A DNA stretch of 15,073 nucleotides from Echinostoma caproni (Eukaryota > Platyhelminthes > Trematoda > Plagiorchiida > Echinostomatidae), in contig UZAN01045755.1 of assembly GCA_900618425.1 (NCBI GenBank), positions 5,162-20,234 on the forward strand, in the 5' to 3' direction. Below are positions 7,634 through 15,073 of this stretch, piece by piece (the first letter of the stretch is position 1; each line of letters begins with the position of its first letter). A program made the translations under genes and the position numbers. A model generated the notes under the pieces. It searched no databases and was not told where the DNA came from. It saw only the letters and a program-made list of their open reading frames with translations.

Positions 7634-8625
7634 ATTCCGGCAGTCCTCAATGAAAATGTGCGCTCCCTGATTGGTAACACGGCAGAAGTAATAGATCTGA
7701 CAAGGAGACATGGATATTCAAAGGTTGGAGTCGTAATGCTTAATGAGAGCTGGCTCCACAACGAAATTGTTGATAACTTTGTCAAGATTGAAAATTTTTG
7801 CATTTGCCGAGTTGACCGACCCGTTCCGGTTCATAAACGAGGCGGGATTGTTATCACATTCATAAATGACGATTGGTGCAAATCAGGCAAACGAGTTTTC
7901 TTTGTATTCTACTATTTTTATTAATACTTCGCTGTACAAATGCAGACCTAAACACCTCAGTATCTACCGAAATATTATTTTTTGGTAACATTTACATTTC
8001 TCCTTCTTCTTCCACTGATAAATGTATTGAGTTCACAGATATTTTCTCCATCGCTTTACCAAATTACGTAGACTCTTCCCTTTGTATTATGTGTGATGAC
8101 ATCAGTAGGTTTGATGTCACGTTTTTGATAACTCTTGGACTACAAAACGTTGTTAACTTTCCGACCAGATTCGAGGCGTGTCTTGATTTGTGTTTCACTA
8201 ACGACCTGAATTTATTTAACTCGAGCAGCCGTTCACCTATTGGCATCTCTGATCATGCAACACTGAAACTATCTCCCACAATCTACAGTAGATCCAATCA
8301 TCAGTTCTGCACTCGGCATCGTGATCATCGTCTTCGTCGGCGCCCTTGTCAACCCGAAAATCTCACCGGACTAAGAGATATGTTAGATCAAACAGATTCC
8401 TCTTTATTTATACTTAATGATCTCTCTATATTTTGTAATACCCTGACTGAATATTTGAAGTTCTGTTATGATACGTACTGCCCGTGGGAAACTTTATACT
8501 TACGGTCGAATCGTTTTTCGTCCCTTACACCTAAACGATTACGTCGGAAGAAAGAGCAAGCTTTCAAAGCCAAAAAGTTTTGTTTGATGAGAGTCCACTC
8601 GAAAGCAATCAAGCCGAAACTGTGA
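7634..8625 (+). pseudogene. CR1/L2-type LINE endonuclease domain, 3'-truncated
   Basis: Three frames in sequence give one APE-type endonuclease. The first (from 7634) has LNENVRSL, VVMLNESWLH, RVDRP and RGGIVITFIN. A second (about 7880-7965) has SLYKCRPKHLSIYRNIIF, matching the usual KCRP..LP strand. The third (about 7985-8625) has YISPSSS, then MCDDISRFD at the GDFN position (catalytic GDFN lost), NVVNFPTRFEACLDLCFTN and GISDHA, the conserved SDH motif. After that comes the endonuclease-RT linker ending LTPKRLRRKKEQAFK. It stops before any reverse transcriptase. Two frameshifts and a lost active site make it inactive. The domain order is that of CR1/L2-group LINEs; I cannot place it more closely. 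Confidence 0.88.
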
Positions 8626-8639
8626 TCATTTAACGCCGC

Positions 8640-9266
8640 TTATGTACATGCGATGTTGGCCCCGGTTCCGCACATAGTAGTCGTCCCCCCTTTCTTAATG
8701 TTTTTAATTTAGTTACGGATTAAAGGGGTTGATCGATGATACGAGACAGATGAGAATATAGGAGAAGAAGAAGCTGAGTATCGAAGCGAGAAGCTGCAGG
8801 TGACTGATTGTTGCCACTGAAATCCTGGATTAAATGTATTAATCAGCCCGGGAAATGACAGAGAAAATGTGATTTCTGTTAACTAGTGAATTGATTCGAA
8901 CTTCATCTTACTGTTCAGGTGAATACTGTTAATTATTTCATTTTATTCTGGTACTATAGTTAAGTATCTTGTCAAGTGTGCATTTCAATACCAGAAATAT
9001 GTAGCCGATTGCATTTGGTTTAAAGAAATCCGTGTTATTCGAGAGAAAATAGGCTTCAATGGAATTTATTCATTGGGTTATTGAGGACCTAGACGGAATT
9101 CACTCATGTAATGATTTATCACCACATTCATGTCTGGGCATGGCACCCAATTTACCGATCCATCTTGACATGATTCGCTTTCTTACCGACAGACAGATGT
9201 CACACGAGTAATTGAGGATTTGATTCAATGTCTAAGTGAAATTTCGTCGTGTATATAGCAAATGAA
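8640..9266. other. no supported gene
   Basis: The stretch from the truncated LINE to SINE copy 2. AT-richer, with no motif, terminal repeat or good exon recognised. Confidence 0.5.
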
Positions 9267-9435
9267 GCGTGAACTGAAAAGTTAGGAAGCACAGCTGGAC
9301 AGCTGTTTCGACCTGGTTGGGTCTCATCATCAGTGCGAATCCATCGAACCAACTGGTGATCGAACCCAGGACATCATGGGCAGAACGCAAGCATGCTACC
9401 CACTCGGCCACCGGGCAGCTGATCAGACCGTATTT
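9267..9435 (-). mobile_element. tRNA-derived SINE, copy 2 (best preserved)
   Basis: On the minus strand the element starts with a tRNA-like head. The A box TGGCCGAGTGG is at 9400-9410 and the B box GGTTCGATC at 9358-9366, both near consensus. The body is GTTGGTTCGATGGATTCGCA, then GGTCGAAACAGCTGTCCAGC, and it ends CTTTTCAGTTCACGC. Copies 1 and 3 align along its length. I associate this body with SINEs of flukes. The A box resembles Leu/Ser-type tRNA. No intact tRNA anticodon arm is visible. Confidence 0.82.
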
Positions 9436-9480
9436 TAATTTCATGACACAGGTCTATTAATGCCGGGTTCGTTTACTCAC

Positions 9481-9578
9481 GTATGGCACACACTCGATCA
9501 ACGGTCACAGACATAGCATTCCCGGGTGGAGCGTGGGGACCTGCCCACCCCACCGAAACTTTCATCCTCTCTCGGTAA
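9481..9578 (-). CDS. weak candidate internal exon
   Basis: Ninety-eight bases on the minus strand between an acceptor (gtactttttgactgag) and a consensus donor (C|GTGAGT, reading into 9480). Open with one base over at each end; the peptide starts YRERMKVSVGWAGPH and ends VTVDRVCAI. It lies only 46 bases from SINE copy 2 and may be repeat-derived. No family is recognised. Confidence 0.22.
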
Positions 9579-9579
9579 C

Positions 9580-10690
9580 TCAGTCAAAAAGTACTTGTTT
9601 GTTTACGGAGAAATTAGTTCATTGGGATGAGATAGAGTTTAGACAGACCCAGTTCAATCGATGAAGTTTGACGGTCGAATCACCCATCGTCCTGTGAGGT
9701 TCCCAAAGGAATGAATTGTTTGAATTAAATTGAAGTTACAACGGATTCGCTCGAATTTGAAATGGTATAGTTCGGTTTAATCATGTGTGTCTGGGTGTTT
9801 GTGTACTGTGTGTATATGTATGATGCACGGGATTGGTTACTACCAGGGAAGGCCAAGGGTATAGGTCATACGCTTTTGGACGCAGCGTGGGTTTGTTGTG
9901 AGCGTTCGATGGTTGCTCGAGTATGCCTAGTCGGTATTTTTAACGATGACGTAACCGAACCGAGAACGCGTTCGCGTTCGCAAGACCGCTTTCAACCAAG
10001 TGGTGTGCGATAGCCGAAGTCGGTCTGCGTGATACAGTCAGAATCTGTGCTGTCATTGCCTAGTCATTGAATCACGCGCGTACTTGAGGATGTGTCCGGT
10101 CATTCTATTGTTCCCACTGATTAGCCGGTTCTATCAATCTATGTATGCTTCGTTGCAGCTGCAACAGAAGTCGTAAATGCAATCGCAGGTAGAATTGACT
10201 GAGTGACAATCTTTGAATAACGCCAGGGAGATAGTCCGTGTGATGGGATAGAGATTTAATGTGGCAGCTTAGTAGGTTCTTTGCAAAGTGATCAGTACCA
10301 GAACCGCGACGAATCAGTGGTTGACAGGCTGATGTAAGCTACGGTCATGTAACACCTTAGTGACGCCAGCTCACGTCGCTTTAGATGACCTTGGAAGATT
10401 ACAGTCAATACAGATATTGCCAATCATGGAGCCATGGAGGAGATTTACTGATAACGCGAATTACGGAACTGATACAGTTTGTAAGATTCATGGCAGCACA
10501 CATGAGATGACCAGACGATGTAATAGGTCCCCATCATACTGTGGCATGATATTCGAAGCGGAAACAGCTAAAACCCAATCAAAAACAGTTTTGATCTAGG
10601 GAAAAGGTCCTGGGAAGGGCAAGGGTAGATTGTCATGTATGGTTTCGGATTCGGCGGATTTAAGCCCTATGTTTTGAATTGTGAAAAGTT
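9580..10690. other. no supported gene
   Basis: About 1.1 kb with only motif-free open frames (for example 9783-10013 and 10360-10599 on the plus strand). No convincing splice-bounded exon, repeat end or poly(A) signal. Confidence 0.45.
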
Positions 10691-10700
10691 CAATAGCCCC

Positions 10701-10750
10701 GGTGGGATTCGAGGCGTAGGCGGCGTCTGTGCGTGAGTTCGAATCCCACC
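10701..10750 (+). repeat. tRNA-like inverted repeat with two B-box-like arms
   Basis: GGTGGGATTCGA (10701-10712) and TCGAATCCCACC (10739-10750) are a perfect 12-bp inverted repeat around a 26-base loop. The right arm reads AGTTCGAATCCCACCC, a near-perfect tRNA T-arm/B-box (GTTCGAATCCC); the left arm is its mirror on the other strand. This looks like a decayed tRNA-derived SINE or head-to-head tRNA-like remnants. No A box at the right distance is obvious, so it is not called a tRNA gene. Confidence 0.6.
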
Positions 10751-10759
10751 CAGGCGACT

Positions 10760-11744
10760 GAATGGATCCCAATTCAAAAGACAGACTTTGATCTGCGATC
10801 TGAAACTCATGCAATTACTATCAGGTCGCACAGCACTATATAACAGAAGAACACCACAAGTGCAAAGAACACAATATATGGCACAGTAACAACAGTATCA
10901 CACGGGAAACGAGATCAGCAGACTAACACTAAGTCCATGAGCGGATCATGGGTCTAGGCGCAGGAGCTAACCAGGCGAAACACAGGACGCACGGTCGGCT
11001 ATCAATCTCTCAGGCCTCCCAAAAGCACGCGAGAGAATACACGACTTCAACAGCACGGAATTTTAATGGCGTTGAAAACCAGTCACCAGGCGCGAATCAA
11101 TTTATAAGTTTTACTCTGCTGCTTATATGTGACTGAAAATAACATTGATCAATGCAAGAAAACGAATGTACCAATGAAATACACAGTGAGCCGGTCATAG
11201 GCTACGGACCAAACGGACGGAGAGAGAGAATATTGCCGTACGACGCAATATTATTGATTTATTTCCGCGAGAATAGAATTGATCCCCGATGACCCTAATT
11301 TGGGTCGAATGTGTTGTAAAGTTGTTTGATTTTGTTCACAGAATTAGCAAGTATGCAGGCGGGCTTACCGTGGGATGAATGGCATTGATCGTTGTCCCAA
11401 CAAATTCCGTCTGATGTATTGGCGAAAAGAAAATGAAATTAGATGGACCCGACGCGTGGTACTACTACTATTATGATCTATGAAAACATTTGCAGCTCTG
11501 TAGGCGGATTAGTAATGACATAGGATGTTTTCATATGCAACGGCCCCACCGAACTAGTTATGTTGCATAGAGTGAAACATTCGAATGCGAAAATTCGTAC
11601 ATTGAAATGGTACCTTATGCTAGCTTTGAATGATCAAGCTGAAGTCATTTTCCGTCACGGTATCGTCATAGTTCATCACTCGCATCTAACAAAATGCCGG
11701 TTACTATTTCGTGACATCAAAACAATGGTGCGAATTGCGTGCAG
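10760..11744. other. no supported gene; possibly repeat-derived
   Basis: No gene supported. The part to about 11140 has a base texture unlike its flanks (rich in CACA/GACA words) and may belong to the repeat carrying the 10701 palindrome. A short (TAC)n-like run lies near 11458-11470. Confidence 0.35.
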
Positions 11745-11896
11745 CTCAGATTGGAACCCAACAGCAAGCATTTCTGCCATTCTTATCGAGAGTTTACAAC
11801 ACAAACTACGAATTAGTTACGTTTTTGATTAAAGAGGGAAATAAAATCAACAAGGACATGATTAGAAATCTCATACAGGCGGCTTCAATGGGCAAA
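11745..11896 (+). CDS. weak candidate exon, protein-like frame
   Basis: After gcgaattgcgtgcag (ending at 11744) the frame is open, with a protein-like reading. It begins QIGTQQQAFLPFLSRVY, continues NYELVTFLIKEGNKINKDMI and ends RNLIQAASMGK. The YELVTFLIKEGNKIN part has an ankyrin-like rhythm but lacks the full repeat consensus. The only nearby donor is a weak GTTAAT at 11897, after which the frame enters a G/T-rich simple repeat. Upstream the frame continues open to a TAA, so the acceptor choice is uncertain. Unrecognised; could be a chance frame. Confidence 0.27.
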
Positions 11897-11910
11897 GTTA
11901 ATGGGGTGGG

Positions 11911-11930
11911 GTGTGTGTGTGGGGGGGGGT
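11911..11930. repeat. (GT)5 followed by G9 simple repeat
   Basis: A short GT run passing into a nine-base G homopolymer. Confidence 0.85.
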
Positions 11931-12203
11931 CAGTACTTTTATCGTGGGTGGTATATTCTCGTCCGAAACTGAAAGATGGTGCGTTCCGCTAATACGACAG
12001 GAATGCAAGCGATACAGATTTCATACCTATATTCCGCGGATTTGCCGCGGCGTACGCAGGACCACATTCAACATCAGATTATAAAATTTGAGTCCATCTT
12101 TTCACTTTGGTCAATCAAACCGGCCGATCTTCGGTAAAGATTCAGAACTGGAAAAATAGATAGGCTAAAAACTTCTAAGAAAATCTGTTGGCTAATTACT
12201 TCA

Positions 12204-12324
12204 TCAAGTTGACATCAACTCGTCAATTTGCTCTACCCGAAATGTAATATTTCCTTTACATCCAGAACAACTCCAGCAATACTTATTCTTTATATGAGCG
12301 ACCACGAACCACCTCACTCCATCC
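12204..12324 (-). CDS. weak candidate terminal exon, CxxCxxC motif
   Basis: On the minus strand an acceptor (cacgactgcttctgag) ends at 12325. The frame then encodes 39 residues up to a TGA at 12204-12206: DGVRWFVVAHIKNK, then YCWSCSGCKGNITFRVEQ and IDELMST. The C-x2-C-x2-C cluster could bind metal, but no second cysteine pair follows and no poly(A) signal lies close downstream. The frame is open further upstream too, so it may be a chance frame. Confidence 0.27.
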
Positions 12325-12552
12325 CTCAGAAGCAGTCGTGTGTTCCGTGTACTAGTGCCGCTACTACGCCGGAATAAATTACATCCATGAGGCAACCGGT
12401 CGATGATACAGAGAGACTGCTCTAATATAATTGGATTCTAAATGCGCTTGAAATTTATCCATTCTTAGGAGTCTGTAATTATTCTAAATAACGAAATGCC
12501 CCCAGTGTCTATGAACACTAGCAAAAAAGGTTGATTAGTTTGCATTCAACTT

Positions 12553-12564
12553 ACAGTTAACTGT
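12553..12564. other. 12-bp perfect palindrome with splice-like flanks
   Basis: ACAGTTAACTGT is its own reverse complement. With flanks, the plus strand reads gcattcaacttacag|TTAACT|gtgagtaa and the minus strand gcatttactcacag|TTAACT|gtaagttg. Both strands therefore show a 3' splice site, six bases and a 5' splice site. This may be coincidence. Confidence 0.5.
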
Positions 12565-12776
12565 GAGTAAATGCTGCTGATTTGCAATACTCATTCGTCC
12601 GACTCCATCTTCAGAAAACAATATCCCATTGTATAGTTTTGTTCTTATCAGAGCTCATCAGTAGCGCATATACGCCAACCTGTCCAATATACTTTGAACT
12701 TCGGACCATATCTCTAAAGGTGATTATTGAACGAACAGGAACACAATTCTCATCAGCTCCGGTGTGAGCTGGTTGG

Positions 12777-12789
12777 CACACACACACAC
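12777..12789. repeat. (CA)n microsatellite
   Basis: About 13 bases of pure CA dinucleotide. Confidence 0.85.
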
Positions 12790-13253
12790 GCACGGAGCCT
12801 TGCATGTAATTCGTCCGAAATTCAAAGCCCGGATGGGATGTTGGATAGGTACTATTGACGACCTCTAGGGATAGCGAAACACGAATCTCGTGCTTCCCGA
12901 ATGAGCGGTTAATTGGCTGAACCGATATTTGTGATCGTATAACTATTGAATTGTCACAGACGTGACTGCATTGTTACGCATTACACCTCGTGTGGCCGAC
13001 TCTTAGCACGCTCCGGAACTGTGAACCGAGTGAAATGTTGTGGATAGACGAAAGCCGGCAAAATGCAACGATTCTGAGTAACACACATGAAGATCATAAT
13101 CAGAAATGAGCGAAAAACGCCTGAGTCTTTCACATATATAAAACCATTGAAATCTGTTTACGTTCACTGTCAGTTAGGACCTACAACCGGAGGATGATGA
13201 TTGTTAAGACACAACCCGGCGGAATTGAACACACTATCAACCAAAGCATAGGT

Positions 13254-13390
13254 TATAGGAAGCATTGAACATCTGTTTCAACCTTGTTGGATCTCAGCAG
13301 GATTGCGGATCCATTGACCCAACTGAGGTTCAAGAACCCGTCACAGGTAAAATGCGAGCGTACTGCTCTCACTTGTTCACGGGGTAGCCC
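13254..13390 (-). mobile_element. tRNA-derived SINE, copy 3 (diverged, truncated)
   Basis: Shared blocks with copy 2 on the plus strand include TAGGAAGCA, CTGTTTC.ACCT.GTTGG.TCTCA, ATCCAT.GA.CCAACTG and CAAGAACCC. The B box is damaged (GGTTCTTGAA) and the A box barely recognisable. It has the same orientation as copies 1 and 2 and is shorter at the SINE 3' end. Confidence 0.68.
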
Positions 13391-13810
13391 AACGCTTTCT
13401 ATTGGGTCCCGACCTTGACAACTTGCCATTCCGTTCGAGTGTAAGTCGTGTTCGTGTCTCATTGGGCCGTGTGGTTTATGGTGTTCGTATTTCGCTCTCC
13501 CGCAGATGGTCAGTTCAACCTCTCCACCGACAGTTCCAGCTAACACGAGACCCGACCCACATACAGCAGTTCGGTGCATTCGTTCATGAGGGACATCATA
13601 CCGCATACACGAGTCCAAGCACATTACACTGGCTCTTCAGCTCCCATTACACTCGCTTGGTACACGAAGAAATTCACCATCCAATCACATCAAATCCTCC
13701 GCTAGTCTCATGCAACAAAATATAGATGTTTCTTCCTCTGAGTTATCCCATATCGGCAGAAAATCTAAACTCAATTTAATCTAGAGGAATGAATGATTTT
13801 GTTTAATTTT
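13391..13810. other. no supported gene
   Basis: Overlapping motif-free open frames occur on both strands (13402-13725 plus, 13253-13624 minus); the minus one runs into SINE copy 3. Neither shows a domain or good splice boundaries. Confidence 0.4.
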
Positions 13811-13814
13811 CGAG

Positions 13815-14475
13815 GGCGAGCCTAAGGGACCCACGGCTACTGTAGCCGGGCTATTGGTATACACATAGGATAAGGCTGAATTTTCAAGATGGTTCACATT
13901 AGGAATCATGAAAAGATTTTTTCGCAACTGCCTCCGAAACCCTCAGTGTAGTCAGGGGTGAGTGTCTAGGGTTGCGGCTGGTCGCCCGTCCCTTGCACCG
14001 CGCGAAATGCTCCAATACGACCAAGCGTCTCGAAAAAAGCCTTTGTTGAGGAAGTTCTACTCACTGCCTTCTCGTGGCGGAGGTATTTTTTCACGAAAGT
14101 GAGAGGACGAAAAGCCGATATTCGGGGCTATAACCGGGTTGGTGAACCACTGGAAGTTCACCTAGGGGAGTTGGCTAAAAACCCTGATTCCAAATCAACC
14201 AAAAGGAGGCGTACGAACCACACCCACACCTTTTCGGTTGTGGCAGTGGTCACCGGCTCGATTGGGCATCGAGGTGTACTGGGCACCTTGGACGTCTGAC
14301 CCTGTCCGAAGGGCGTTTAATCCGATGAACTGGACACCGGCTCCCAATGGACTGCAATTTTCGCAACTGAATTACGGATCAGGCTTCGTTTGTAGATTCC
14401 CCAAGAAAATCCACCTGCCTTGGCCTGGGCAACCTGGCAGTATTCGGCACACTTGCAAATCCTGCAGCATTCTTG
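13815..14475 (+). repeat. possible retroelement untranslated block
   Basis: A GC-richer block than its flanks with many CG words (CACCGCGCG, CTTCTCGTGGCGGAGG, CCGAAGGGCG). It has short open readings in two plus frames: RGRKADIRGYNRVGEPLEVH to 14299 and RRAFNPMNWTPAPNG to 14513. The texture resembles the GC-rich 5' region of a fluke retroelement, followed by a T run and (AT)n. There are no terminal repeats, RT or integrase motifs, so this is a suspicion, not an identification. Confidence 0.3.
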
Positions 14476-14541
14476 TTTTTTTTATAAAGATTGTTGTACC
14501 ACGATTTATTTGATACGCAGTCTGGCATCAGGCGTGTGTGA

Positions 14542-14555
14542 AATATATATATATA
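14542..14555. repeat. (AT)n microsatellite
   Basis: About 14 bases of pure AT alternation. Confidence 0.85.
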
Positions 14556-14756
14556 GCGCAACTAGGCTGATGCAGAGAAGCGTAATCTGTGTTGCATAAC
14601 TGAATCACTTCATTAGGAATAAAGTAAACAGGTCAGTTGGATAGTACCTAATTGAGACATCTGCTTGAACACACATCCAGCTTGATGCTTACGATGACTC
14701 CCAAAGTGTGCTTTCTCAGCAAAGACAATGAACGCTTGTCATAAAAAGAAAGAAAG

Positions 14757-14762
14757 TTTATT
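14757..14762 (-). terminator. poly(A) signal AATAAA of right-edge gene
   Basis: On the minus strand AATAAA lies 36 bases after the TGA at 14799-14801. It is followed by a T-rich downstream element (CTTTCTTTCTTTTT), the expected arrangement for 3' end cleavage at about 14735-14745. The 3' UTR would be very short. Confidence 0.75.
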
Positions 14763-14798
14763 CACACGCATATACAGAAGGCATCGGATAATTTGATC

Positions 14799-14959
14799 TC
14801 AAGCGGAAGCCCATTCCGGCGGGTAGTACAGGAAACGTTGAGCCGCAGAACGCCGAACCACTTTGTCAAATGTGATCATGGCCTGCCGCAAACAGATCAC
14901 ACTTCGTTCGTGCAACGGCAACGCTAATGTCTCGTCCGTCCACTCGATGAGTTCCGATT
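14799..14959 (-). CDS. terminal coding exon of an unidentified minus-strand gene
   Basis: Read on the minus strand, a T-run and pyrimidine tract end in ttcgttcttcccacag at 14960. The exon then has two bases completing a split codon and 52 codons to a TGA. The peptide begins SELIEWTDETLALPLHERSV, continues ICLRQAMITFDKVVRR and ends SAAQRFLYYPPEWASA. It is free of stops in this frame and amphipathic, with no signal or membrane segment. A canonical AATAAA lies 36 bases downstream. The acceptor, stop, short 3' UTR and poly(A) signal together are the best gene evidence in the window. The earlier exons are beyond 15073. No family is recognised; the aromatic-rich tail may be a useful search handle. 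Confidence 0.75.
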
Positions 14960-15073
14960 CTGTGGGAAGAACGAACGACAGGTTGAAAAAAAACAGTCAT
15001 TGGTGTGGAAAAAACGAATTAGTGTCACGAGGGTGTCCCAGTAATCCGGTTGCCAAATTATCTCCCGCCCATA

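Larger units (their letters stand above)
12400..13253. other. no supported gene; simple repeat and palindrome
   Basis: Contains the palindrome at 12553-12564 and a (CA)n run at 12777-12789. Moderately GC-rich sequence after 12800 looks repeat-like but has no identified ends. Open frames on both strands at 12582-12805 overlap and show no motif. Confidence 0.4.

Noticed and set aside
9358..9434. A functional tRNA gene in the head of SINE copy 2
   Set aside because: A and B boxes are present but no complete cloverleaf or anticodon arm is visible, and the same sequence continues into a repeated non-tRNA body.
10596..10814. Minus-strand open frame of 72 codons
   Set aside because: It crosses the tRNA-like inverted repeat. 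Readings such as GWDSNSRTDAAY come from the tRNA-like sequence, not from a protein gene.
11560..11832. 90-codon plus-strand open frame
   Set aside because: No motif, and it overlaps the more protein-like frame ending near 11896.
13402..13725. 107-codon plus-strand open frame and a 123-codon minus-strand frame over the same place
   Set aside because: Both are motif-free; the minus one reads through SINE copy 3, so neither is likely to be a gene.
13921..13960. 11-base segment between a pyrimidine-rich acceptor (ending at 13944) and a GTGAGT donor
   Set aside because: It lies in the GC-rich repeat-like block, is not frame-neutral and has no partner exons.
1..15073. CRISPR array, toxin-antitoxin, phage defence or other microbial system
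   Set aside because: No spaced direct repeats, operons or ribosome-binding-site patterns; all recognisable features are eukaryotic.

Overview
The window looks like animal nuclear DNA, most likely from a flatworm of the trematode (fluke) type. There is no dense bacterial-style coding, the composition is mid-GC, and short splice-bounded exons appear on both strands. The recognisable repeats are decayed non-LTR retrotransposons (RTE and CR1-like) plus a tRNA-derived SINE whose sequence I associate with flukes. The lineage call rests on memory of such families, not on a search. I see no prokaryotic system, rRNA gene, intact tRNA gene or CRISPR array. Most long open frames here look like chance or repeat-derived frames.

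Layout, left to right. Bases 1-1480 hold candidate plus-strand exons, including a possible 21-nt micro-exon, with SINE copy 1 in the intron. Bases 1484-2900 have no supported gene. Bases 2904-3330 are the decayed C-terminal end of an RTE-type element on the plus strand. Bases 3780-4075 are an RTE fragment on the minus strand, from the part of the protein that normally lies just before the first fragment. Bases 4271-5389 hold the best multi-exon model: a small plus-strand membrane protein of about 162 residues with phase-compatible introns and a possible poly(A) signal at 5562. A cysteine-rich minus-strand terminal exon candidate follows at 5575-5710, and an isolated plus-strand exon candidate at 6418-6494.

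Bases 7119-7560 carry a degenerate endonuclease-like reading. Directly after it, 7634-8625 is a frameshifted CR1/L2-type endonuclease domain cut off before the reverse transcriptase. SINE copy 2 (9267-9435) and a weak minus-strand exon candidate (9481-9578) follow. A tRNA-like inverted repeat lies at 10701-10750, and weak exon candidates at 11745-11896 (+) and 12204-12324 (-). SINE copy 3 is at 13254-13390. A GC-richer block at 13815-14475 may be a retroelement untranslated region. At the right edge, 14757-14959 is the terminal exon of a minus-strand gene, with acceptor, stop codon and AATAAA all visible.

Apart from the right-edge exon and the 4736-5389 chain, gene calls are tentative. They were made by eye from splice signals and reading phase, with no transcript or homology data, so nothing firm can be said about genes working together.
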